NCBI GenBank assembly: GCA_021399435.1
Contig: JAJTUP010000090.1
Coordinates: forward strand, 62,001-126,000
Reading direction: 5' to 3'
Length of the DNA: 64,000 nt
Source of the DNA: Diaporthe sp. PMI_573
Lineage: Eukaryota > Ascomycota > Sordariomycetes > Diaporthales > Diaporthaceae
The notes beneath the pieces were generated by a model, which saw only the letters and a list, made by a program, of their open reading frames with translations, was not told where the DNA came from and searched no databases. The position numbers and the translations under genes are program-made. Position 1 is the stretch's first letter. Each line of letters begins with the position of its first letter. Shown in pieces: positions 19,515 through 29,520 of this stretch.

Positions 19515-22500
19515 ATGTCAAACCCGACAACTCCGGAAGAACAGTCCCAGACTGAGGCGAGCAATAGCCAAATCCATCACCAGCTGACATACGAAGAAGT
19601 TCGAGGGGAAAGCACTATCCCGATGTCAGTATGTCGGAGCCGTACGAACCTCGAGATATGGTTTAACCCAATTGACCCTCACAACGCTCCCACGGAAGCC
19701 GAGCTGAACACATACATCGCACGGCTTACATGGGAAATAAGAACAATGGGAATATCTAGAAGAAATCTCCAAATATCTTTGTGCGAGGACTTTGAGGGAT
19801 GGACCGAGGTCCAATACAACACAGTGGATCGTCTGTTCCTAAAGGAGCTGATTGAGGCCCTTACAAACAAGGGAATCGAAGTCCCACCCGCACGAAGATA
19901 TGGAGAACGAATACGCCGCCTGGTAGAGAAGACCCTAGAGGAAATCGAAGAAGAGGAAGCTCGGGAGGCCCAGGCACGGGCTAGCAAGGGGAAACAACCC
20001 GTACGGTTCCAGGAACGAACTCCTGTTCCGATACAAACCCGAGACCCTCTCGCTGGGGAAGAACCAGGTGACCGTGTTGCCCAAGAGTCCCTCGCGCGAA
20101 CAGAACCGCAAGGCGTATATTCTGAGAACATTCAGCCTACGGTAGAGACACACCAGAGTTCCCCAGCACCAGCCGAGTACAGAAGCCCACCCGCACGAAG
20201 CGTATATAATGGAAGTCAAGAGCCAGGATATATGCCGAGGCCACAAACGGTGGATTCACAGGCTGTACGACAAGCACCCCCGGGAGCACGGTTTTCGCAC
20301 GAGGTAGAAGCATACCCACAACTACCTCGCACGGAAGACATAACGCGACCTATACCTGCTCGGAGCAATGGGTACGACCTTCCCCCAACACGAATTGTTT
20401 ACAATAGCCCAATTGAGCCACAGCAAAGCTCACAATTTTCAAAGCATTGGAACAAGAAGCGAAACTATACTGGGAAGCCGTACGATTTGCTATACGATAA
20501 GACTCGAGCATTCATCGCAACATGTCGCCACACCGGCGTACGAGAGGATCAATATCACGCTGTCTTCCCTATTATCCTAGAAGACCGTGCGTACGACTTT
20601 TGGCTAGAGCATATTGGCCCAGAGAGGCGTTGGGACGAAGTATATGCCCTCATGGATATGCACTTCAACACCACCACCAACCACAACCATTACTGGGCAG
20701 ACTGGACTACGCTTTCTTTCGTACAACTCAAACAAGAGAACCCCGAAAAGAAACAAGTGGAGGTACTGGAAATGCTCCTAGATCGATTACAACTCGTACA
20801 AAGGGCCCTGGGACAGGGGTACCAAGGGGAGATTCCCCTTCGCACGGCTGTAGTTCGAGCATGCCGAGGAGTGCCGGAATTCGAACTGGCAATCATGCAG
20901 CAGAAACCTACGTGCGAAGGTCTCTTTTCAGACCTTCGAGGAGCTATCCAGGTAGCCCAAGACAGGAAGACAACTACTCGCCAGTTTACGTACGAAGCAG
21001 CCCCAGGAATCAATTTTGTGGACAGGCGGTACAGAGCACCTTTTAAGGACCGCCAGAGGATACCGTACGGAAAAGGGAGGCCTGTGAACTATCAGGGACA
21101 GGCAACTATTCCCTATCGTGCGGGATCTGCTTCCAGACAGCCTTTTAGAAGCCGCACCTTCAAAAACAAGAGGTGCTTCGTGTGTAAGAAGGAAGGCTGT
21201 TGGTCTACAAACCATCCAGAGGCTGAGAGGAAACGTATGAGAGACCAATACCTCCAAGCCTGCCAGGTTATAGGGGAAGAACCTCCGTACGACTCAAATG
21301 AGAGAGGCTTTCAGAGCTTTCTTCTTGAGTACGAAGGCGAGAACCAGGTGCGGAGTGTAGCGGAGAGTTGGGAAGAGGAGGACTCTGAGGGCCAAGCAAC
21401 CGAAGGTTCCTCTAGTTACCTCCTCGATGCCGCTTTCTTTCACCGTACGACTGGAGAAGACATATACACAGCCCCAAAGACCACAGAGGCAGCCCAATTC
21501 GTGCTACACAATCCCTATAGTACGAAGTATCAGGGGGAACTGTGGGATACCGGAGCTGCAAAAGTCTCGACAGTTGGCAAGGCCCAAGTACTTGCATATT
21601 TGCGCGAGAACCCTCGCGCGAAGATCTCATGGACCCCAGGAGATGCCAACGTCAAATTCGGCCCGCACGAAACAGTCTCCTCCATAGGAACTATCCAGAA
21701 GAAAAACCAACTAGGCGAAATCACCTATCACATTCTAGATACGCCTACTCCTTTCCTGCTATCATTGCACGATGCCGACAAGCTGAAGGCATATTTTAAC
21801 AATGTTGAGAATGTCATCGTGCGAGAGGATGGTGTTAAGATTCCCGTGATTCGGAAATGGGGACACCCATTCTTCAACACCAGCCGTACGGAAGCAGGAG
21901 TTTTCTTCACAGAGGCAGAGCTAAGACGTCTACATAGACGCTTTGGACATCCTCGTGCGGAAAGGCTATATAAACTGCTGAGGAACGCTGGGCACGAAGA
22001 TGTGGAACAAAGTGCTCTTGAGTCTATTCAGAAGTTTTGTCACCACTGCCAATCGCACGACCAAGCCCCAAGACGGTTCAAATTCTCCATCAAAGATAAG
22101 AACCACTTCAACTATCAAGTAGTAGTTGACGTCGTGCGATTAGGGGACGACAATGTTCTACATGCTGTGGACTCAGAGACGAGTTTTCAAGCCGCTACGT
22201 TTCTAAAGTCCCTCTCCGCACGAGACACTTGGAACGCCCTATGCCGGTGCTGGATATATACCTACCTCGGACCCCCAGATCACATCTCGCACGACCCAGG
22301 AACGAACTTTGCTTCTGAGGAATTCAGGAATAATGCTAAGATCCTGGGTATATCGTGCGAAGAGATGCCAGTTGAGGCACATTGGGCAGTTGGGAAAGTT
22401 GAGAGACTACACGCTCCTCTCCGGAGGGCGTACGATATTCTTACCCAAGAAATCGGCCATATTACAGACAAGGAGACTATACTCCAGATGGCAGTCAAAG

Positions 22501-24653
22501 CTCTCAACGATACTGCTGGCCCAAATGGTATCGTCCCAACCCTTCTTGTTTTCGGGGCATACCCCCGAATCAACCAAGACTCACCACCATCGCCGGAAAT
22601 CACACTTCGTGCGGAAGCAATTCAGAAGGCCATGAAGATGCTCCGAAAGATTCGCGCAGAGGTAGAGATCAACCGCGCGATCAACACAAGAAACGGCCCA
22701 GATCTACACGAAGTTCTCTCCCTACCATTAGGCGCCGAAATGATGATTTGGAGAGAAAACAAGGGATGGACTGGACCGCACGAACTCAAGGCCAAAGATG
22801 AGCACAATTTGACTATCGAAACAGTCAATGGACCTGCTACCTTTCGAGCTACCCAAGCTAAGGCATATCATCGTGCGGAGACACAGCCTGATGAGGTCCA
22901 AGACGAGATCGTCGTGCGACCAGAGCCAGAGCAGCCAAGGAGGCGAGGACGACCTCGGAAAACAACCGCACGATACTTCCAAGTATTCTTGACCCAGAAG
23001 GAGAAGGATAACTTCGAGTTAGCCCTCAAACTCCGTGCGGATAACGTTATCAATGTGCCAGGAGGTCCCTTTGAGGAATCAGATGCTCTGGAACTGAATG
23101 CCCTTGCAAATGAAAATGTGTTTTCCTTCGTACGATACAAACCAGAGGGAATTCACAAAGGGCTTCGAGTATACAAGACGCGAATGGTACGAGAGATCAA
23201 GAACAAGTCTACCAAGCCTATAGAGAAATCCAGGCTGGTCGTACAAGGTTATGGGGATGAGGAAAAGCAAGCTATCCTCACCCAGGCCCCAACTATTCAG
23301 AGGATGAGCCAGAGGCTAATCTTTGCCTTGGGCCCTACCCTCGTACGAAATTTTGGGGCACAAGGGGAACTCAGGGACATCACTCAAGCCTATACTCAAT
23401 CTGAGGACAGGTTGACCAGGACAATCATCGCACGATTACCTGCAGAGCTTGAGGAGAGGTACCCCGAAGGAACAGTCCTCTTGATATCGAAGCCATTGTA
23501 CGGGCTTGCGGAATCAGGGCTCTACTGGTTCAAAACATATCATTCGCACCACACGGAGGCTCTAGGGATGAAGGTCTCTACGTACGACCCATGTTTGCTA
23601 TATACCACAGATGGCCCAGAGAACTTTGCTATCACAGGTATGCAAACAGACGATACCTTTACTTTTGCAACTGAGCCCTTCTCGCACAAGGAGGAGGAGG
23701 AGTTGAGGAAGAAGAACTTCCGTGCGAAGCCCAAGACTATTCTGACCCCAGAACAACCAATTGAGTTCAACGGAGGCAGAATTGGTCTCGAAGGGGAGAA
23801 CATCACCTCCGTACAAAAGGGACAGGCGAGTCAACTCAGCCTGGTTGACCCTCGTGCGGAAGACGCACCTCAACAGTACATAGCCCAAAGGGCAAGGGGA
23901 GCATACATTGCTTCCATCTGCCAACCCGAGGCTTCGTACGACCTATCAGCAGCAGCACAAGTCAAAGAGCCAGAGGAAAAAGACATCGAGGCTCTGAACG
24001 CGCGAATAGAGTGGCAAATGAGGAACCCATCCAGGGGTCTAACATATGTGCCACTTGACCTCGCACGAGCAAAACTGTACATCTTCACAGATGGATCTTT
24101 TGCAAACAACAAGGACCTAAGCTCACAGCTAGGGTTCATCATCGTGCTGGCTACGGAAACAGGTCGTACGGAGAATGACTTTGAGATCCAGGGCAATATC
24201 ATCCACTGGAGCTCTACGAAGTGTAAAAGAGTTACACGAAGCGTTCTGGCTAGTGAACTCTATGGCATGACTACGGGCTTTGATAGTGGGATTGCCCTTA
24301 GTACGACGCTCAACCGGATACTAGACTCTTTGAACATACCACGAGTCCCACTGGTGATCTGCTCAGACTCACGATCTCTGTACGAATGCCTAGTCAAGCT
24401 AGGAACTACAGATGAGAAGAGACTGATGATAGATATCATGTCCCTCCGAGAGTCGTACGAAAAGAAAGAGATCTCAGAGGTACGATGGATCGATGGCAAA
24501 GACAACCCGGCAGATGCCTGTACGAAGAAGACCCCCAACCAGGCCCTGGAACGTCTCATATCTACAAATACGCTCAGAATTCGAATCGAAGCGTTTGTGG
24601 ATAGGCTGGACAAAAAGGAACCGCACGAAGCAAAGGAAGCTACCGTGCGATGA
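19515..24653 (+). CDS. Copia Gag-Pol polyprotein, copy 1
   Basis: The start at ATG 19515 (CACCATGTC) is chosen because copy 2 has exactly the same 1,712-codon frame, while the longer upstream extension in copy 1 is destroyed in copy 2 by a TA-repeat length change. Order: Gag-like region (about residues 280-460), zinc knuckle CFVCKKEGCWSTNH from about residue 554 (CX2CX4CX4H order), protease DTGA (678-681), integrase zinc domain from His807 with CHHC, and integrase catalytic D872, D927, E963 (D-D-35-E). The reverse transcriptase has QTDD (Asp1379-1380) in place of the usual YVDD. RNase H begins at the aspartate in TDGSF (1526), with ASELYG, SDSRSL and GKDNPADA following. There is no stop or frameshift, so the element appears competent. 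It replicates through reverse transcription of its RNA in cytoplasmic particles, then integration in the nucleus. Confidence 0.95.
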   Translation: MSNPTTPEEQSQTEASNSQIHHQLTYEEVRGESTIPMSVCRSRTNLEIWFNPIDPHNAPTEAELNTYIARLTWEIRTMGISRRNLQISLCEDFEGWTEVQYNTVDRLFLKELIEALTNKGIEVPPARRYGERIRRLVEKTLEEIEEEEAREAQARASKGKQPVRFQERTPVPIQTRDPLAGEEPGDRVAQESLARTEPQGVYSENIQPTVETHQSSPAPAEYRSPPARSVYNGSQEPGYMPRPQTVDSQAVRQAPPGARFSHEVEAYPQLPRTEDITRPIPARSNGYDLPPTRIVYNSPIEPQQSSQFSKHWNKKRNYTGKPYDLLYDKTRAFIATCRHTGVREDQYHAVFPIILEDRAYDFWLEHIGPERRWDEVYALMDMHFNTTTNHNHYWADWTTLSFVQLKQENPEKKQVEVLEMLLDRLQLVQRALGQGYQGEIPLRTAVVRACRGVPEFELAIMQQKPTCEGLFSDLRGAIQVAQDRKTTTRQFTYEAAPGINFVDRRYRAPFKDRQRIPYGKGRPVNYQGQATIPYRAGSASRQPFRSRTFKNKRCFVCKKEGCWSTNHPEAERKRMRDQYLQACQVIGEEPPYDSNERGFQSFLLEYEGENQVRSVAESWEEEDSEGQATEGSSSYLLDAAFFHRTTGEDIYTAPKTTEAAQFVLHNPYSTKYQGELWDTGAAKVSTVGKAQVLAYLRENPRAKISWTPGDANVKFGPHETVSSIGTIQKKNQLGEITYHILDTPTPFLLSLHDADKLKAYFNNVENVIVREDGVKIPVIRKWGHPFFNTSRTEAGVFFTEAELRRLHRRFGHPRAERLYKLLRNAGHEDVEQSALESIQKFCHHCQSHDQAPRRFKFSIKDKNHFNYQVVVDVVRLGDDNVLHAVDSETSFQAATFLKSLSARDTWNALCRCWIYTYLGPPDHISHDPGTNFASEEFRNNAKILGISCEEMPVEAHWAVGKVERLHAPLRRAYDILTQEIGHITDKETILQMAVKALNDTAGPNGIVPTLLVFGAYPRINQDSPPSPEITLRAEAIQKAMKMLRKIRAEVEINRAINTRNGPDLHEVLSLPLGAEMMIWRENKGWTGPHELKAKDEHNLTIETVNGPATFRATQAKAYHRAETQPDEVQDEIVVRPEPEQPRRRGRPRKTTARYFQVFLTQKEKDNFELALKLRADNVINVPGGPFEESDALELNALANENVFSFVRYKPEGIHKGLRVYKTRMVREIKNKSTKPIEKSRLVVQGYGDEEKQAILTQAPTIQRMSQRLIFALGPTLVRNFGAQGELRDITQAYTQSEDRLTRTIIARLPAELEERYPEGTVLLISKPLYGLAESGLYWFKTYHSHHTEALGMKVSTYDPCLLYTTDGPENFAITGMQTDDTFTFATEPFSHKEEEELRKKNFRAKPKTILTPEQPIEFNGGRIGLEGENITSVQKGQASQLSLVDPRAEDAPQQYIAQRARGAYIASICQPEASYDLSAAAQVKEPEEKDIEALNARIEWQMRNPSRGLTYVPLDLARAKLYIFTDGSFANNKDLSSQLGFIIVLATETGRTENDFEIQGNIIHWSSTKCKRVTRSVLASELYGMTTGFDSGIALSTTLNRILDSLNIPRVPLVICSDSRSLYECLVKLGTTDEKRLMIDIMSLRESYEKKEISEVRWIDGKDNPADACTKKTPNQALERLISTNTLRIRIEAFVDRLDKKEPHEAKEATVR

Positions 24654-25094
24654 AGGAAGAAAGAAGTCGAGGGAAGAAAGGGAGAGGAAGGGTGTTTAAA
24701 CATTCGCCGGGACAGCGTGCAAGTGTGCGCTGTCGCCGTATCTTCCCTTTACGGCTGGGCAAGTGCTCACCTGTACGAATGAATCACTGACGGCAAAGGA
24801 AAATGCTGCTGAAAGTGCTGCAAGAAAGTTTCCTTTGTCTGCTGCTTGAGAAGTTGTTGCCGTGCGAAAAGGAGGAAGAAAAGGGGGAGAAAAGTGTCGT
24901 CGTGATACCCGGGGGCCAAACGGTTTTCCTGGTGTACCGTACGTCACTTACACCGAACTTGGTCAAAACTGGTCAGTTCAACCTGACCTTGGTTGCAAAA
25001 GATAGCTCTGGAAAAGAGCTATCGTACGAGCAATTGAACTTGCTCAAAGTCATGGTTTTCAGGGCGTGCGATCTCAAAAAGAAAAGAGAGTCTG
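24654..25094 (+). promoter_or_regulatory. 3' untranslated region of Copia copy 1: hairpin chain and polypurine tract
   Basis: Between the pol stop and the 3' LTR lie three consecutive hairpins: GGTCAG/CTGACC (24971-24988), GATAGCTCT/AGAGCTATC (25001-25023, loop 5 nt, immediately followed by CGTACGA) and GAGCAA/TTGCTC (25028-25045). They are followed by the purine tract that would prime plus-strand synthesis. A 100-codon open frame (24803-25105) spans the same DNA and runs into the LTR. It is identical in layout in copy 2 but has no recognisable domain, and the hairpins may explain its conservation better than coding. Confidence 0.55.
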
Positions 25095-25298
25095 TGTTGG
25101 AATAGCACCTGGTTGGATCGCACGTAGTTCGATAGGTTGGGTGTGCTTAGTCAGCCGGGGGCCCGGCTGGGGAAGAGTGGCCTCTTCCCCTTCGTACGAT
25201 AGTACACCCGTTTCCCTAAGCAAGCAATACAATCGGAACCAACCAACAGACCCCTACGTACGTACGTACTATCGCCATATGGCAAAGGCCATTCAACA
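25095..25298 (+). repeat. 3' LTR of Copia copy 1
   Basis: 204 bp with the same TGTTG...CAACA ends as the 5' LTR. It carries CCCTTCGTACGATAG where the 5' LTR has CCATCGTACGATAG, and two other substitutions. It is closer to the LTRs of copy 2 than to its own 5' partner. Confidence 0.93.
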
Positions 25299-26076
25299 AG
25301 GCAGAAGTCTGATAAATTCCAGGCCAGTCTTTTTTGAGTACAGCTCGTGTAAATCTGGCTGTTGTTTTATTTTTTGAGGCCTCCCACTGTGTCAAGATTT
25401 CATGACATCTTGTCAGTCATAGCCACTAGGCAGAAGTAATTCACCTGGTACGGTCCACCCTAAACCCCTTCTGCTTGACTGCCACGATGAGATAAGGCAC
25501 TATCCTGGTGACTCCCTGTATTACATATCTCCTAAGCTAACCTCGAACTTGAAGGTGAGGCGGCGGGTTGAGACTCCACATCGACCAATGTCAGTGGGCA
25601 GCACTCTTCAGAGCTCTGGCATCCATAGTTCGGCCATCTTCAGAGTCCTGGATTGCACGACCTTCGATCCAAGGAAGTTGGTCATCAAAACATCGCCCAT
25701 GAGCGAGTCTGACGGTGGCAAGCTCAGCCTCAACCGCGTTCCTACCTGTTCTTGCTCACAGGCTAACATCGTGATCATGGCCATACCTTTTTGCTGGGCA
25801 GCACTGTGAGAGGCCCTCAGCCGTCTTTAAGCCCTGTATAAACCCACAAGAAAGTCTGAAAACGTGCAGATATTAATAGTGAGAAGCAGACAAGGGACAT
25901 TTGCTTGGCCTGGTTTTCAAAACCCCTTCTTCCTATTAGCTACGCCGGCCTAGGACCGCCGGTCTCAGGTACTTAAGGCAGCCAGCTCCCCTCGCGGAGC
26001 ACTTCCATCACCCATCCCAACTTCCTCTTCTCAACTATTCGCCAACTTACCAATTTACCAAGAGCCCACTAGCACC
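25299..26076. other. Intergenic, promoter region of the following gene
   Basis: No gene is recognised here. A TGTATAAAC element at about 25835-25843 and a C/T-rich stretch just before ATG 26077 look like a fungal promoter and leader. Confidence 0.4.
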
Positions 26077-27360
26077 ATGGACAGATGTTTCTACCGCGAT
26101 AACTTCATTGCGGAAGCCGCGGTACCACCTTCCTTGGCGTCGAGTAAGACGGCTGACGCTTCCTCATACCGCCAGCCTGACCTGTCTGGGGGATACTCCC
26201 AGCACTTTCCTGACCATTTGATGCCTGTGCAGTCGATGGTCAAGGCGATCTTGAATAATCCCTGTGGCTTTAACCCAAGCCCAAGATTCAACTTCCTGCA
26301 GTCTCCCTCCTGCGAAGAGTCCTTGGAGTTGGTGGATGCCGCCTTTGAAAGCGAGCTGAACCAGCTTTTCGGACCACAGATGCCGGTAGACGTGCGGCTA
26401 AACGAGGTTCCGGGAGAGGGTGCCCCTTCGGCGGATCCTGCTCATAACGTCGAGGCCGTACCATCAACAGCCACTGCTCTCTACCTCAATGACGGAGTGG
26501 GAGACGACGCCAGCATAGAGCTGAACCAATGGCTACAGGAGGATCCACCGGTCGACTGGTGGTCAGCCGGAGATCCGGCAGCTAACCTGGATGAAGAGTC
26601 TTATCTCGGTCTCTTCGATGCCCACAAAATTGCAGATCGCCTTGACAGCTATCAGTTGTTCTTGAAGAGTGACTTGCTATCGAGCGCCGCGCAAGAAATC
26701 GGCCTCAAAAGCGTTGGTAACGCTGATCCGGCCCCCGCAAATACCACAAGTCAACAGTACTGCGAGGGCAGCGGCCAGCCGGGCTCGAAAATATTCCTGG
26801 ATGAGGTCTTTCCGATCAGCCATACGAAATTTGAAGACTCTTTGGGAGAGGAACATTACCCACAGGTCCCTTCGGGCCGTCTACATTCTTCAAAGAGGAG
26901 AAGCCAAAGGACTACCAAAAGGCTAAAGCGACGAAAACCAAGGAGATCAGGGCCAACAAGATCAAGAAGACCTCCGCCCCAGACATCAAGCTCCAAAAAA
27001 GCAATTCATGTTCGTCTGGAAGAGGTTAATGACGAAAAGGGAAATTGTTACAAATGGAACCGACGGGCCGGACCGACTGGGTCTTGGGAGGACAAGGCAA
27101 AGAAACCCGTGGATATGGTACGACTTCTAGGGGACCCAAAGACACAGCTTCGAAGTAAGGTACGGCCAGGTGGGGGTAAATTGGCCGTTGAGCTGAGTTT
27201 GAGCGATGCAGGCACCTTCGAAGGTGAGGTACTGGGTGGTGGCAGACTCCACGTTTCCGTTGCGGTGATGGTCCAGATGTGCAAGGATCCTCAGCGGCGC
27301 GACAGTTTTGAGGCAATTTTGTACAAGCATGAGGCCTTTACTGACGCTCCTCTAGAATGA
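26077..27360 (+). CDS. Hypothetical protein, 427 aa, with basic segment
   Basis: An intronless frame with a strong start context (CACCATGGAC) and pyrimidine-rich leader. The first 250 residues are acidic and look disordered. Residues about 270-310 form a very basic stretch (KRRSQRTTKRLKRRKPRRSG) that could be a nuclear localisation or nucleic-acid-binding segment. The C-terminal about 100 residues look folded (VDMVRLLGDPKTQLRSKVRP, VELSLSDAGTFEGEVLGGG). I recognise no family. The acidic-then-basic layout would fit a nuclear protein, which is inference. No frame damage is visible, although it sits beside a Copia element. Confidence 0.55.
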   Translation: MDRCFYRDNFIAEAAVPPSLASSKTADASSYRQPDLSGGYSQHFPDHLMPVQSMVKAILNNPCGFNPSPRFNFLQSPSCEESLELVDAAFESELNQLFGPQMPVDVRLNEVPGEGAPSADPAHNVEAVPSTATALYLNDGVGDDASIELNQWLQEDPPVDWWSAGDPAANLDEESYLGLFDAHKIADRLDSYQLFLKSDLLSSAAQEIGLKSVGNADPAPANTTSQQYCEGSGQPGSKIFLDEVFPISHTKFEDSLGEEHYPQVPSGRLHSSKRRSQRTTKRLKRRKPRRSGPTRSRRPPPQTSSSKKAIHVRLEEVNDEKGNCYKWNRRAGPTGSWEDKAKKPVDMVRLLGDPKTQLRSKVRPGGGKLAVELSLSDAGTFEGEVLGGGRLHVSVAVMVQMCKDPQRRDSFEAILYKHEAFTDAPLE

Positions 27361-29344
27361 ATGAGACTTTCACGCATTCTCCAGAGTCAGGTTTTGCTGC
27401 TGTTGGTTTTGCGTAACTGTTCGGATTTTCCTTGGCGTGGTCTGTCGTCCGGTTGCTGATATTAAGTTCTGGCGTGTCTTTGGCTGCTTTATATACGAGT
27501 AAGACGCGGCCGCTGAAACTTAGGCATGATCATGCCTCTAATGAAGGACTAACTGAATACCAAAATCTATGTGTTGAAGAGCGTTCCGGACGTTTAGTCT
27601 GCCTCGTTCATGCTTTGGAGAGGTGCTACCCGACAGTTCCGCAGATTTGGCTCAGCCAGAACCCATGCAGTAACCTGCAGGGATACTATGACTCATACGT
27701 CTAAAAATATCTTCAGATTCTAGTAGTATAGGGACTGTTCAAAGACTAAGATACTAAATATGCTTGCTGTTGCATGTGGTATGCCTATGATCCTTACTTA
27801 GAACTCATTCCCACATCTTCAGCTTGTGGACGGGGCAACCGTAAAAGCTGTTTGTCCTATTCCAGACCTGAATTTCCTGAGATATCGTATTACGGCTAGT
27901 GAAATACGGCGATCGCAGCGCAGCGCAACCTAGGCCAAAGATCCTATCCATATTGTCAAATTTATTGTCAAATTTGTACGCGCCGCCGGCTCCATCGTTT
28001 CCAATGCCTCTTTAACCCCTCTTGTCCCTCAGTCTGTTTCCCATCCTAAAAAGTGTTTTGGTCTCATAGCTGAGCTTTTCCGGTCGGGCAGATAACCCTG
28101 ATCTTTATCTTCTCCTGGCTGCCTTGGGTGGCAAGCTTCTTTCAAAGATCGGAGAGGGGTTTCAAATCGCTGGACGTCGTATTTCAGCACGAAGACGTTG
28201 TCTGCCATACTGTTCTTGATCGGGGCGTTGAGCTGCTTGTTGGTATAAGTGGCGGTAGATGAGCAGGAGCTGCATGCAGATTTGGTCAGGATGGGCTGCG
28301 CAGGAGGATTATGAGCAGACACACAAAGCCATTGTTGTGCATTGACTGTCATTGCGCCCAGGGATTGGATTTCGGCAGCTGTCGTAGGTCATCATCGGTT
28401 TCACACCATTGAAGACAATCTTCAGCACCCGAGTTCGCTGGATGCGTGGAGTTGCGGAATTCGAAATATTGCCCATATTTGAACTGAAACTTTCAATCCT
28501 TTGGCAGGAAGATGACAGAGAATCCGATTTGAGGCCTGTTCCAGGGAGGCTTCAATAGCTTTGCGGGAGGACATGATCAATAAGTATATAGGAGAGTCCG
28601 AACAATTTCAGGACAGTAGTACGGGTTGCTTAATGCCAAGAGGCAACTAACTTTTTGGACGATTCCTACCCTGGGTCCGCGACCGAATCAAAGAAGCCCC
28701 AGATTGCGGTTGGCCCGGGGAGAACAGATCCTCTGCATCAGTTATCCATGTGAATCTCCACCCTATGATGGGGCCTGTCCCCCTGCCAGGTTTACGCGTG
28801 TGGAAACAATAGAGCGCTACATTGTACTAACAGATGGCGACATTGAGGCTTCCCGTTGTGTTGTAGTTTCAACCAAGTGACTTGGTGTGGAGTCGGTTTG
28901 TCCGCATTCGTGCACAGGATCGCCCGAGCCTCGCTGGGCGTCTCAGGATAGAGGGTCGGGAGGGATGAGAGACGTGCTGCAGCGTGGGCACCATGTCTCG
29001 GCATAATCCGTGGACTGGTTATCATACGAGTTCCGTCATCGCTCGCCCATAGTAGTATCGCAGAGGGTGTCGAGGTTGGCTAGAAATACACTGACCAATA
29101 TATTTTCCATTGTTGGAAGGGCATCGAAAACAGCCATGACCGGTTGTTTTGGTATCAGCGACGTGGCGTATAAAAGCATTCAGCTTGTACCATTCGTATG
29201 GTTGCTCATCCGTCTGGACGATCTGCTTTACCAGTCAATACCCTTAGCCGAACCTACCAAGATTTACGTCACATCCCTCGACAATCACTCGTGGTAAGCA
29301 ATTATCTAGTATCAGGTGGCTCTCCTCAACTTCAACAAGAGGAA
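27361..29344. other. No supported gene
   Basis: Frames at 27432-27704 (plus), 28029-28352 (minus) and 28626-28880 (plus) lack recognisable content and introns. No repeat or RNA gene was identified. Confidence 0.45.
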
Positions 29345-29520
29345 ATGTATGTTTTTGATGCTAAATCGATTGATTCTGATAGTCGTTTGATTGATCTCAC
29401 GATGCGTTAATGGTGGGCGTGTAGGTTGAAGTTGGTGGGAAGAGAAGGTCTTGCAGAGCAAACGTTGAGGCTGCACTCGAGCGCAAAACGCACCAGGTTG
29501 GGTGGCCCAGGCTGCGCAAA
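29345..29520 (-). mobile_element. Decayed MULE-related fragment
   Basis: Read on the minus strand, this segment aligns along most of its length with the leader of the MULE at about 30690-30860. Shared blocks include GCAGCC.GGGCCAC, TGCAGCCTCA, CGCCCACC.TTAACGC-like text and GAATCAATCGATT.AGCATCAAAAA. Similarity ends before the transposase start, and no matching inverted repeat was found, so it is the stump of a related but different element in opposite orientation. Confidence 0.55.

Larger units (their letters stand above)
18912..25298 (+). mobile_element. Full-length Ty1/Copia LTR retrotransposon, copy 1
   Basis: The element is 6,387 bp, made of a 203-bp 5' LTR, a 400-bp leader, one 1,712-codon gag-pol frame, about 440 bp of 3' untranslated region and a 204-bp 3' LTR. 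Domain order protease, integrase, reverse transcriptase, RNase H assigns it to Copia rather than Gypsy. LTRs begin TGTTG and end CAACA and differ at about four positions, so insertion is fairly recent. A purine-rich tract (AAAAAGAAAAGAGAG) lies just before the 3' LTR. The flanking 5-mers are CTGTG on the left and AGGCA on the right, so no target-site duplication is seen. All protein motifs appear intact, and no RIP-type stop codons are present. Confidence 0.95.

Noticed and set aside
24803..25105. Third Copia ORF (100 aa), conserved in both copies
   Set aside because: It has no domain, enters the LTR, and the region is explained by hairpins. Near-identity of the two copies makes conservation uninformative.
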